64,000 bases of DNA from Pantoea sp. (GTDB taxonomy: Bacteria; Pseudomonadota; Gammaproteobacteria; Enterobacterales; Enterobacteriaceae), in the NCBI RefSeq assembly GCF_028283705.1, contig NZ_JAPWKD010000031.1, positions 124,001 through 188,000 of the forward strand, in the 5' to 3' direction. The translations under genes and the position numbers were made by a program. The stretch's first letter is position 1, and each line of letters starts with the position of its first letter. Of this stretch, positions 45,392 to 53,263 are shown piece by piece. The notes beneath the pieces are model-generated. The model saw only the letters and a list, made by a program, of their open reading frames with translations. It did no database searches and was not told the origin of the DNA.

Positions 45392-46710
45392 AACAGCTCT
45401 CCTTTTTTGCTGGCGGTTGTCACAACATCAACGTCGTCAGCAGGGGTGAGTTTGAGGGGTTCGATTTTTCCCATGATAAACATGAAGTTAACAGCACCCA
45501 GCAAACAGATGCCGCCCGCCACCAGCAATGGCACCACGAAAGATCCGTGGCTCAGGGTCAGCATCAGGCCGGTAAAGGAGGCCGTGACAATCCCGGCGAG
45601 ATTACCGGCGAAGTTCTGGATACCACCGAGCGTAGCCACATAACCGGAAGCCGGTGCCACATCGGCGGGTAAGGTCCAGATATTGGCGGCGGTGAATGCC
45701 AGACCGGCATAGGTCAGCGAGAACAGCGTCAGGATCACCGCGATGCTGTCGGTAAAGGCAGCGAAAGCAATCACCGACGACAGCAGCATCCCGGCAATCA
45801 GGCAGGTTTTGCGTGCGGTGGTGAGGCTGAAGCCTTTGCGGTACAACCAGTCGGACACGACGCCGCCTAACAGGCTGCCGGGGATACCCATTAGCGCCGG
45901 GATCGCGCCGAGCGTACCCAGTTCTTTCAGCGAGAAGCCGTGTGCCATGGTCAGATAAGTCGGGAACCAGGTGACAAAGAAATAGGTGGCGAAGTTCATG
46001 CAGAAGAAGCCAATCATCATGCCCCACACCGTGCGGTAGCGGAACAGCGCGCCGATTTTCACACTGGCATTGGCGCTCACTGTCGGTGCGGCGCGATCTT
46101 CCAGCAGGTTCTGGCGTTCAGCATCGTTCAGCCCCTTCATATCCTCCGGTTCACGGTAGAACGCCAGCCAGATCACCACCCACACCAGACCCAGCGCCCC
46201 GGTGACCACAAAGGAGGTTTCCCAGTCCCAGGTACTGATCAGCCAGGCCACCAGCGGCAACGCCAGCGCACTCCCCGCACGCGGACCCGCATCAAAAATG
46301 CCGCTGGCTGTCGCACGTTCTTTCTTCGCAAACCAGTTGTAGACCACCTTGGCGCAACCCGGATAACCACCGGATTCGCCCACACCTAGCATCAGGCGAG
46401 CCGCAAAAAGCGAGGTGAAACCTTTACCAAAGGCGGTAAACACGGTAAATAGCGACCACCAGCCCACGGCCAGCGCCAGCCCGACGCGGGTACCCAGTTT
46501 GTCGATAATGCGACCCGCCGGGATTTGCAGCAGGGCGTAAGTCCAGAAAAAGGCTCCGAGGATCAGCCCCATGCTGACATCATCCAGCCCGAGATCGGCT
46601 TTGATATGCGGCGCAGCGATCGCGAGGTTGATACGGTCAATATAGTTAATGGCGATGGCGAAAAAGCAGAACACGATCATCAGCCAGCGAATACGTGGAT
46701 ATCTGCGCAT
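45388..46710 (-). CDS. MFS transporter, anion:cation symporter (sugar-acid) family
   Basis: 440 aa, 12 TM helices. ACS-family marks: YIDRINLAIAAPHIKADLGL, ALLQIPAGRIIDKLGTRVG and GVGESGGYPGCAKVVYNWF. Related carriers import galactarate, glucarate, galacturonate, tartrate or similar acids with H+. First gene of the leftward unit; two operator-like sites lie in the intergenic region shared with the LacI gene. Likely imports the C4 or other sugar acid handled by OtnC/OtnK. Confidence 0.9.
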   Translation of the reverse strand: MRRYPRIRWLMIVFCFFAIAINYIDRINLAIAAPHIKADLGLDDVSMGLILGAFFWTYALLQIPAGRIIDKLGTRVGLALAVGWWSLFTVFTAFGKGFTSLFAARLMLGVGESGGYPGCAKVVYNWFAKKERATASGIFDAGPRAGSALALPLVAWLISTWDWETSFVVTGALGLVWVVIWLAFYREPEDMKGLNDAERQNLLEDRAAPTVSANASVKIGALFRYRTVWGMMIGFFCMNFATYFFVTWFPTYLTMAHGFSLKELGTLGAIPALMGIPGSLLGGVVSDWLYRKGFSLTTARKTCLIAGMLLSSVIAFAAFTDSIAVILTLFSLTYAGLAFTAANIWTLPADVAPASGYVATLGGIQNFAGNLAGIVTASFTGLMLTLSHGSFVVPLLVAGGICLLGAVNFMFIMGKIEPLKLTPADDVDVVTTASKKGELL

Positions 46711-46865
46711 GGTGAATTCCTTTATGATTTATTTATGAGTAACAAGAGGTTCTGCTGCCGCACGGCGGTCATCAGAGGCTGTTTGTTTACCAAATGGGGT
46801 GAGAAGTCATAAAACCGTTAATTAAACGTGAGCAGGCCACCCCAACCTGATAACATGAGGTAAAA

Positions 46866-46879
46866 AGTAAGCGATTACA
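46866..46879. promoter_or_regulatory. LacI/GntR-type operator site A
   Basis: AGTAAGCGATTACA, near-palindromic around the CG centre. Lies between the divergent MFS and LacI genes; site B is 32 bp further on (three helical turns). Confidence 0.65.
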
Positions 46880-46897
46880 AAATGGAGTCAAGCCAAA

Positions 46898-46911
46898 AGT
46901 AAGCGCTTTCA
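46898..46911. promoter_or_regulatory. LacI/GntR-type operator site B
   Basis: AGTAAGCGCTTTCA, same pattern as sites at 46866, 49965 and 50067. 65 bases before the LacI gene start, so it may also serve autoregulation. Confidence 0.65.
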
Positions 46912-46975
46912 AAATTGCAGGGCGTTTGTCTGCGAATTTTGTGGACAAGCTCACTGTTTCAACAGGAGTGACTTG

Positions 46976-48010
46976 ATGAGTGAAAAGCAGAATGGATCTG
47001 GACGCGTCTCGCTGGAGGATGTCGCACGCTTGTCTGGCGTCTCCACCGCGACCGTATCACGCGTACTGAACGGCAGCGATACCGTCAAAGCCAAAAGCCG
47101 GGCGGCGGTGGAAAAGGCGTGTGAAGAACTGGGATATGTGATTAACCGCGCCGCACGCACGCTGGCTTCGCGCCGCAGCATGACGATTGGTGCCGTGGTG
47201 CCGACGCTGGCCACCGAAACCTTCTCACGCCCGCTGGCGGCGTTTCAGCAGTTAATCCACGACGCGGGTTATACGCTGCTGCTGGCCAACTCCAATTTCG
47301 ACCCTGATACCGAGCTGAAAGAAGTTAACAAACTGATTGAATACGGCATTGATGGCCTGATGCTGGTGGGCCATACCCATCATCCGAAGTTATGGGAGCG
47401 CATCAACGCGCAGGATCTGCCCTGCGTGCAAACTTTTTCCCAGGATAGCGAGAAACCCTGCGTAGGATACGACAGCGAGGGGGCCGCCCAGACCATTGCC
47501 AGCCATTTGCTGGCGCTGGGACATACCCGCTTTGGGGTGATTGTCGGCACGCCGCCTTCGAACGATCGTATCTCCGATCGTCTGTACGGCACGCGCAAAG
47601 CGCTGGCAGCACAGGGCCTGACCCTGCCGGAAAGCCATCTGATTGATAACGCCTACAGCATGAACGATGCGCGCAAAGCGGTTTTCCGTCTGCTGGACAG
47701 CCCGGAACCGCCCACCGCCATCATCTGTGGTAACGATCTGCTGGCTTTTGGTGCGATGCGCGCCGCCAGCGAGCGCTATCTGCGTATTCCTAACGACATC
47801 TCCATCGTTGGTTTCAACGATTACGAATACGCCGAGCATCTGGAACATCCGCTGACCACCATGCGCGTCGATCTGGCGTCGATTGGCACCCACGCGGCTG
47901 AATACCTGCTGGCAACGCTGAATAATCAGCCGGCACAACGGCATACGCTGATCCAAACGGAACTGATTGTGCGGGGCAGCAGCGGCTCCGTGCCCCGCCA
48001 GGAACGTTAA
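46976..48010 (+). CDS. LacI-family regulator (GntR-like) of the tetronate genes
   Basis: 344 aa from ATG 46976 with AGGAGTG six bases upstream (a TTG one codon earlier is less likely). HTH: VSLEDVARLSGVSTATVSRVLNG; hinge LGYVINRAARTLASRR; effector domain IGAVVPTLATETFSRPL, GIDGLMLVGHTHHP, GHTRFGVIVG, AIICGNDLLAFGAMRAA, SIVGFNDYEYAEHLEHPLTTM. The TGTAAGCG-type palindromes at four places around this locus are its expected operators. Its stop shares bases with the convergent binding-protein gene. Confidence 0.9.
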   Translation: MSEKQNGSGRVSLEDVARLSGVSTATVSRVLNGSDTVKAKSRAAVEKACEELGYVINRAARTLASRRSMTIGAVVPTLATETFSRPLAAFQQLIHDAGYTLLLANSNFDPDTELKEVNKLIEYGIDGLMLVGHTHHPKLWERINAQDLPCVQTFSQDSEKPCVGYDSEGAAQTIASHLLALGHTRFGVIVGTPPSNDRISDRLYGTRKALAAQGLTLPESHLIDNAYSMNDARKAVFRLLDSPEPPTAIICGNDLLAFGAMRAASERYLRIPNDISIVGFNDYEYAEHLEHPLTTMRVDLASIGTHAAEYLLATLNNQPAQRHTLIQTELIVRGSSGSVPRQER

Positions 48011-48699
48011 CTGCGGCTCACCAGCCCAAAATGGCTGAAAACATCCGTCACCGCCGGTGTTTTCAGCCAGGCCAGCAATATCTCTGCCGCCTCACGCTGT
48101 TGCACCGTAGCCAGCAGCGCCGCCGACAGCGAGATAGGTTGCTGTACCTCCGCTGGCAGCGGCCCGACGATCTCAATCCCTTCCACCATCAATAGCTCGC
48201 TGATTTGCTGCACGGCCACATCCGCCTTCCCGTTCACCAGTTGTTCGGCGGTAAAGCCCGCCGGGATTACTGTGCCCGTGGCGCGGAGCGCGTCGTCAAT
48301 GCCCAGCGTCTTCAGCAGGCCGGAAAAATAAATACCGCTGGCCCCGGCTTCTGACCACGCCACCGAACGTGCCGCCAGCAGCGATTGCACCAGCGCCTGG
48401 GTATCATGAATCGGCGGTTTTGGCGCACCCGCCAGCACTGCCAGCCCGATCGGCGAATCCACCAGCTCGATGCGGCTTGCCGTTTCCGCCCGTGCGGATT
48501 GGGTTAAGCGGTCCAGCGTCTCCACCGTGGCGATCACCACATCCGCCGCCTGCCCGGCGTTGATCTGCTGCTCAATCACGGTGCTCGGATGCCAGCGGAA
48601 CTGAAGCGCGATCTGCGGATACGCTGCCTGCCATAAACGGGCAAGGCGCTCGAACGGCGCACTCAGCGCCAACGCACTGTAGATGTGCAAAGTCACCAT
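48007..48699 (-). CDS. ModA-like substrate-binding fold protein without signal peptide
   Basis: About 230 aa. Molybdate-binding-protein-like: VTLHIYSALALSAPFERLARLWQ, DVVIATVETLDRLTQS, AWSEAGASGIYFSGLLKTLGI, VNGKADVAVQQISELL, LSAALLATVQQREAAEILLAWL. No signal peptide or lipobox, and no permease or ATPase gene beside it, so it should stay in the cytoplasm, unlike ordinary ABC binding proteins. Start overlaps the stop of the FMN dehydrogenase gene. Possible ligand sensor or chaperone for the sugar-acid pathway; function unknown. Confidence 0.75.
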   Translation of the reverse strand: MVTLHIYSALALSAPFERLARLWQAAYPQIALQFRWHPSTVIEQQINAGQAADVVIATVETLDRLTQSARAETASRIELVDSPIGLAVLAGAPKPPIHDTQALVQSLLAARSVAWSEAGASGIYFSGLLKTLGIDDALRATGTVIPAGFTAEQLVNGKADVAVQQISELLMVEGIEIVGPLPAEVQQPISLSAALLATVQQREAAEILLAWLKTPAVTDVFSHFGLVSRS

Positions 48700-49949
48700 C
48701 ATCCCTCCTCACGGGCAAATAACGGGGCGCGACGCAGCAATGATTTGTCCAGCTGATCCGGACGTGTCACGCCAATGAGCGCCATATCGCGATCAATTTC
48801 ATCCCGCAGAATATGCATGCCATGTTCAATACCCGCCTGTGCGCCAATCACTGCGCCATACAGCCACGGGCGCCCAAGAAAGACAAAATCCGCGCCGAGA
48901 GCCATAGCTTTCATCACGTCAGTGCCACGCCGGATACCGCTGTCGATAATCACCTTCATATCCCCTTTGGCGGCGGCGATTTCCGCCAGGGTGTGCAGAG
49001 GCGGCACGGTATGATCGAGCTGGCGGCCACCGTGGTTGGAGAGGATGACCGCATCCGCACCAAGGTCGCGGGCGATAAAGGCATCGTCCGGCGACATCAA
49101 GCCTTTGATCACCAGATTGCCGCGCCATTTTTTGCGGATCGCTTCGACATGCTTCCAGCTCAGTTTGTCACGGGCGTTGGTGTTACGCACTTTGCTGGAC
49201 ATCATCGGTGGCCCACGTTCCGCATCGGTATTTTCAAAATGCGGTGCGCCATGGCGCAGAAACGTCTGGGCCACGGTGCCCAACAGCCAGCGCGGGCTTA
49301 ACGCGCTCTGCCACATCACTTTTGGGGTGAGTTTGATCGGCATACTGAAGCCGCTACGGGTGTTGTGCTCGCGATTGCCAAGCATTGGGGTATCGCCGGT
49401 GACCACCAGCGTCTGGTAACCGGCGCGTGCGACGCGGTCCACCAGACGATCAATACGTGGCTGATCTCCGGCCAGATACGCCTGAAACCAGGCATTGGGG
49501 TTCTCAGCGATCACATCTTCCAGTGGGATCAGCGACGATGCGCTGAGAATCATCGGCACGTTCATCGCGCGGGCAGCGCGGGCCAGCATGATATCGGCAC
49601 GATAGCTGACAAACGAGGCACCACCCAGCGGCGCAACACCAAACGGATGGGACCAGTTATGGCCGAGCAGGCTGACACTTTGGTCGCGTCCCGAGACGTC
49701 ACGAAACATGCGCGGCACAAAAACATACTGCTGATACGCCTCATAACAGGCCGCGATACCGCGTCCGGTTTCTACCCCACCCGCCACGTATTGATAAATC
49801 ATATTCGGTAAGCGCTTGCGCGCGTGCCGTTCGAAATCTTCCAGTGCCAGCAGGTCGCGGAAGGGTCGTGGCACCGTATTGGCCGGACGGGTCTGCGCCT
49901 GTGGGGTTACCACCGCATCTAACGATGTCGTCTCTCCATGTGTTGTCAT
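48699..49949 (-). CDS. FMN-dependent alpha-hydroxy-acid dehydrogenase (lactate/mandelate dehydrogenase family)
   Basis: 416 aa, no signal peptide. TIM barrel: LPNMIYQYVAGGVETGRG, PFGVAPLGGASFV, LVVTGDTPMLGNREHN, LVIKGLMSPDDAFIARDLGADAVILSNHGGRQLDHTVP in outline (catalytic His-Gly-Gly-Arg), IDSGIRRGTDVMKAMALGADFVFLGRPW. Oxidises an L-2-hydroxy acid, using quinone, cytochrome or O2. About 15 bases upstream of its start is an operator-like site of the tetronate regulon, so the substrate may be a tetronate (C4 sugar acid), replacing the NAD-dependent dehydrogenase of known pathways. Confidence 0.88.
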   Translation of the reverse strand: MTTHGETTSLDAVVTPQAQTRPANTVPRPFRDLLALEDFERHARKRLPNMIYQYVAGGVETGRGIAACYEAYQQYVFVPRMFRDVSGRDQSVSLLGHNWSHPFGVAPLGGASFVSYRADIMLARAARAMNVPMILSASSLIPLEDVIAENPNAWFQAYLAGDQPRIDRLVDRVARAGYQTLVVTGDTPMLGNREHNTRSGFSMPIKLTPKVMWQSALSPRWLLGTVAQTFLRHGAPHFENTDAERGPPMMSSKVRNTNARDKLSWKHVEAIRKKWRGNLVIKGLMSPDDAFIARDLGADAVILSNHGGRQLDHTVPPLHTLAEIAAAKGDMKVIIDSGIRRGTDVMKAMALGADFVFLGRPWLYGAVIGAQAGIEHGMHILRDEIDRDMALIGVTRPDQLDKSLLRRAPLFAREEG

Positions 49950-49964
49950 ATTGCGCTCTCAGCG

Positions 49965-49978
49965 TGTAAGCGATTTCA
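49965..49978. promoter_or_regulatory. LacI/GntR-type operator site C
   Basis: TGTAAGCGATTTCA, just before the FMN dehydrogenase start. Same pattern as the two sites beside the LacI gene. Confidence 0.65.
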
Positions 49979-50066
49979 AATTGCGCACTCAGGTGAATGC
50001 ATCCCACGCTAATCCTGACAGGAATTGAGTTTTTTTATGTGATCGCTGTCACCTTACGAGTAATTT

Positions 50067-50080
50067 TGTAAGCCCTTACA
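50067..50080. promoter_or_regulatory. LacI/GntR-type operator site D
   Basis: TGTAAGCCCTTACA, palindromic arms TGTAAG/CTTACA. 68 bases before the racemase-fold gene that leads the otnK operon; 102 bp from site C in the same divergent region. Confidence 0.65.
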
Positions 50081-50147
50081 TTTTCATGTCGCGCAAGTTA
50101 TGGTGTTGTAGCACCTCAGCGCAACTCTTCCGCGACGGGAATAAAAG

Positions 50148-50816
50148 ATGACAACACGAATTGTTTTACTGCACGCGACACCGGTAGCCATGGCACCGGT
50201 GCAGAACGCGTTTAAAGATAACTGGCCTGAAGCCGAAGTGGTGAATCTGCTTGATGACGGCCTGACCCTTGACCGGTCGAAAGAAGATCAGTTGTCACCT
50301 GCCCTGACCGATCGCTTCGTCACCCTCGGGCGCTACGGCTACGCCATGCAGGCACAGGGGATTCTGGTAACCTGTTCCGCATTCGGCCCGGCGATCGATG
50401 CCCTGGCGGCCAGCGTGCCGGTTCCGGTGCTGAAACCTAACGAAGCGATGTTTGAAGCCGCACTGCAACAGGGTCAGCGCATTGGCATGCTGGCAACGTT
50501 CGGACCTTCACTCGGCACCATGACGCAGGAGTTCGACCACTACGCGTCATTAATCGGCTCGACGGCGACACTGGAGAGCGTGCTGGTACCCGATGCCATC
50601 GACCTGCTGCGTAAAGGCGATGTCGCCAGCCATAACCGCCTGGTGGCCGCCGCCGCTCCTCAGCTCAGCCATTGCGATGTGATTATGCTGGCGCACTTCT
50701 CCACCTCGCAGGCGGCGGAAGCAGTCCGCCGCCAGGTTACGGTTCCGGTACTGACGGCACCCCATGCGGCGGTCGATAAGATGAAGCTGCAGGTAACAGG
50801 AGCGGCATCATGTTAA
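50148..50816 (+). CDS. Asp/Glu/hydantoin racemase-fold protein with a single active-site Cys
   Basis: 222 aa. Two-lobed racemase fold: ILVTCSAFGPAIDALAA carries the first catalytic Cys (Cys 76), RIGMLATFGPSLGTM the middle loop. At the second catalytic position the text is VIMLAHFSTSQAAEAV, with His rather than Cys. True racemases need both thiols, whereas single-Cys relatives include decarboxylases and maleate isomerase-like enzymes. Overlaps otnK by seven bases and so belongs to the tetronate operon, where a 2-oxo/3-oxo-tetronate isomerase step lacks an obvious gene. Reaction unproven. Confidence 0.8.
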   Translation: MTTRIVLLHATPVAMAPVQNAFKDNWPEAEVVNLLDDGLTLDRSKEDQLSPALTDRFVTLGRYGYAMQAQGILVTCSAFGPAIDALAASVPVPVLKPNEAMFEAALQQGQRIGMLATFGPSLGTMTQEFDHYASLIGSTATLESVLVPDAIDLLRKGDVASHNRLVAAAAPQLSHCDVIMLAHFSTSQAAEAVRRQVTVPVLTAPHAAVDKMKLQVTGAASC

Positions 50817-52084
50817 TTGGGGTGATTGCAGATGATTTTACCGGTGCCAGCGATATCGCCGTGACCTTCACCAAAGGTCTGCCGGGTGAAGGCGGGCTGC
50901 GCACCACGCAATATCTTGGCCTGCAACAACAACCGGCATCACCGGATGTTGAGGTCGGTGTGGTGGCGCTGAAATCTCGCTCGCTACCCGCCGCAGAGGC
51001 GGTGCAACAGTCACTGGCCGCCTGCAACTGGCTGCTGGATCAGGGTTGCGAGCAGATCGTGTTTAAATATTGCTCCACCTTTGATTCTACCGATGAAGGA
51101 AATATCGGTCCGGTGCTGGATGCGCTGGCCGCCAGGCTGGACGCGCCGCGCGTGATTGTCTGCCCGGCGTTTCCGGCCATGGGCCGCACCCTGTATCAGG
51201 GGCATTTGTTTGTCCGTGATCGCCTGCTGAATGAGTCCGGCATGGAACATCATCCCCTCACCCCAATGACCGATGCCGATATCCGCCGGGTGCTGGCCCG
51301 TCAGGCGAAAACCCCGGTAGGTTTTATCAGCTGGCAGCAGGTAGTCCAGGGTAGCGAAGCGATTCGTCAGGCGCTGCATAACGGCGATCCGGCGCTACTG
51401 GTGACCGATGCGATCACCGATCATGATTTAACGCTGATCGGTATCGCCGCCGCCGGGTCACGCCTGGTCAGTGGCGGTTCCGGTATCGCCACCGCGTTGC
51501 CTCATAACTTTATTCAGGCGGGCAAAGCCCAGGGAGGCCAGACGGAACCCCCTTCTCTGCCGGGACCGGGGGCGATTCTGGTAGGCAGCTGTTCAGGAGC
51601 CACCCTCGGGCAGATAGCGGAGCATCAGCGCCATTGGGCGGTGCTGCCAATCGCCCTTGATGCCGTGATGGCGGGCAGCGTGGGACCGGATGACCTGGTG
51701 GCCTTTATAAGTGCCAACCTGGATAAATACCCGCTGGTTTATTCTTCCGGCGATCCCGACACCATCAAAAGCGCGCAGCAACGCTATGGTCAGCACGCAA
51801 TATCGGCTGCGCTGGATCAGCTGTTTGGTGAAACCGCTAAAAAACTGGTTCATGCAACCGGAATACAACGCCTGGTGGTGGGGGGTGGCGAAACCTCGGG
51901 CGCGGTGGTTAGCGCACTTAATCTCGGCCAACTGCGGGTCGGTGCTGAAATCGATCCTGGCGTCCCGGCGTTATTCTCCGGCGGAGAAAAACCACTGGCG
52001 CTGGCGCTAAAATCTGGCAACTTTGGCCGGGTGAGTTTTTTCCAGCATGCGCTGGACAGGCTGGCTGGGAAAGAGTTGATTTGA
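50810..52084 (+). CDS. otnK: Four-carbon acid sugar kinase, OtnK family
   Basis: 424 aa. N-terminal substrate domain GVIADDFTGASDIAVTFTKGLPGEG, KYCSTFDSTDEGNIGPVLDAL, CPAFPAMGRTLYQGHLFV; C-terminal nucleotide domain VGSCSGATLGQIAEHQ and RLVVGGGETSGAVVSAL. These are the marks of the DUF1537 kinases, of which OtnK phosphorylates 3-oxo-tetronate at C4. With the OtnC-like aldolase it gives DHAP. A strong terminator follows. Confidence 0.9.
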   Translation: MLIGVIADDFTGASDIAVTFTKGLPGEGGLRTTQYLGLQQQPASPDVEVGVVALKSRSLPAAEAVQQSLAACNWLLDQGCEQIVFKYCSTFDSTDEGNIGPVLDALAARLDAPRVIVCPAFPAMGRTLYQGHLFVRDRLLNESGMEHHPLTPMTDADIRRVLARQAKTPVGFISWQQVVQGSEAIRQALHNGDPALLVTDAITDHDLTLIGIAAAGSRLVSGGSGIATALPHNFIQAGKAQGGQTEPPSLPGPGAILVGSCSGATLGQIAEHQRHWAVLPIALDAVMAGSVGPDDLVAFISANLDKYPLVYSSGDPDTIKSAQQRYGQHAISAALDQLFGETAKKLVHATGIQRLVVGGGETSGAVVSALNLGQLRVGAEIDPGVPALFSGGEKPLALALKSGNFGRVSFFQHALDRLAGKELI

Positions 52085-52096
52085 GATCAAGCATAC

Positions 52097-52121
52097 AAAA
52101 AACCCGCTCACCGGGTTTTTT
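52097..52121 (+). terminator. Rho-independent terminator after otnK
   Basis: AAAAAACCCG-CTCAC-CGGGTTTTTT: six-base-plus stem and T-run, 13 bases after the otnK stop; the A-run on the other side makes it usable in both directions. Confidence 0.9.
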
Positions 52122-52684
52122 GGCTTTAAAGCGTTGTTATACACCCCTCGCAAAAATAACCGATAAGCGACATGAGTCGCCCTTAACTTTCTTGAATTGA
52201 GAGGTCTATATGGCACTTCTTAAGTCGTTAAATCCGCCAGCAGATAGATTTTTCTCATATGATTTCAGACTGTTTTTAATATTTATCGAAACCATTAACT
52301 AAAATCACTACTCCAGACTTCCCGCCAGCCCGCGTCTTCTCTGTCGATCACAATAAACAGAAAGGATCTTTTTTGACACAACTGACATTAAAGATCCTCG
52401 CCAACGTTTGAACTTTCTCACAACAATAAATGATGAATTTGTGCTGCAACCGTTGAAACGTTGTAATTCACATCAACTTAGCATTAAAATTGTCTCACTA
52501 CTTACAGGATGTTTCGCAGAGAAAGTTAAAACTAACACTCAACGTACTTTATTCTACAGCGAGGTTGTGTTGTACTCTCGGCACAGAAATGTAAGGATAG
52601 CGTCTCTACCTATAATTGCGTTGTATAAATTAACATAACCTCATTTTATTCGTTCAACGACACAGATTTTTTTGGGAGAAGTCC
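52122..52684. other. Long A+T-rich non-coding stretch upstream of the H-NS gene
   Basis: 563 bases with no convincing gene. A+T-rich with many TTAA/ATTAAAATT stretches, consistent with the promoter and autoregulated leader of an H-NS-type gene. The only reading frames are short and poorly supported (one 30-codon frame is listed separately; a 76-codon frame at 52408-52638 has no ribosome site). Confidence 0.5.
52210..52302 (+). CDS. Possible 30-residue small ORF
   Basis: ATG 52210 preceded by GAGAGG at six bases; reads MALLKSLNPPADRFFSYDFR and ends in TAA at 52300-52302 after a hydrophobic tail. It is the only reading frame in this stretch with a ribosome site. Could be chance in A+T-rich DNA. 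Confidence 0.2.
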   Translation: MALLKSLNPPADRFFSYDFRLFLIFIETIN

Positions 52685-53086
52685 ATGAGTGATTCACTTA
52701 AGGCGTTAAATAACATTCGTACTCTGCGCGCCCAGGCGCGTGAATTTCCGCTCAGCGAGCTGGAAGAAATGCTGGAGAAGCTCACCATTATCGTGACTGA
52801 ACGTCGCGATGAGAGCCAGGCAGAAGAAGCCGCCGTACGTGAGAAAGCGGAAAAACTGGCGAAGTATCGTGACCTGCTGCTGGGTGACGGTATCGACCCG
52901 AACGAATTATTAGGTGCATTGCAGGCAGCGGGTAAAACCCGTAGCAAACGCGCGCCGCGTCCAGCGAAGTATAAATATACTGACGAAGACGGTCAGGAGA
53001 AAAACTGGACGGGTCAGGGGCGTACCCCTGCGGTGATTAAAGCCGCTATCGAAAGTGGTAAATCCCTGGACGACTTCCTGATCTAA
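52685..53086 (+). CDS. hns: H-NS/StpA-family nucleoid protein
   Basis: 133 aa. N-terminal oligomerisation coiled region (LKALNNIRTLRAQAREFPLSELEEMLEKL), dimerisation linker, GDGIDPNELLGAL, and C-terminal DNA-binding domain RPAKYKYTDEDGQEKNWTGQGRTPAVI with the AT-hook-like QGR core. Ends GKSLDDFLI without the KQ found in E. coli H-NS, thus like StpA in length. Silences A+T-rich transferred DNA, of which this window has several blocks. Whether it is the main H-NS or a paralogue cannot be told. Confidence 0.93.
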   Translation: MSDSLKALNNIRTLRAQAREFPLSELEEMLEKLTIIVTERRDESQAEEAAVREKAEKLAKYRDLLLGDGIDPNELLGALQAAGKTRSKRAPRPAKYKYTDEDGQEKNWTGQGRTPAVIKAAIESGKSLDDFLI

Positions 53087-53116
53087 TTGCCGATCACGTC
53101 GATCCTCAAATGATAA

Positions 53117-53148
53117 AATGTGGGCTGCCCAGCCCACATTACTTTTTT
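53117..53148 (+). terminator. Rho-independent terminator after hns
   Basis: AATGTGGGCTG (53117-53127) pairs perfectly with CAGCCCACATT (53130-53140), followed by ACTTTTTT. 30 bases after the hns stop. Confidence 0.92.
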
Positions 53149-53263
53149 CCCTGGCTGATTAGGATTATTACCTGCTTTACTCGCGCTGGCGCACATTGTA
53201 ATGTTTCGGTTAGCGAAAGATTGAAGTATGACCGGTATAAACATAAATAGTCGGTGACCACCC

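Noticed and set aside
52408..52638. 76-codon frame upstream of hns
   Set aside because: No ribosome site, no recognisable protein features, and it lies in probable promoter/leader DNA.
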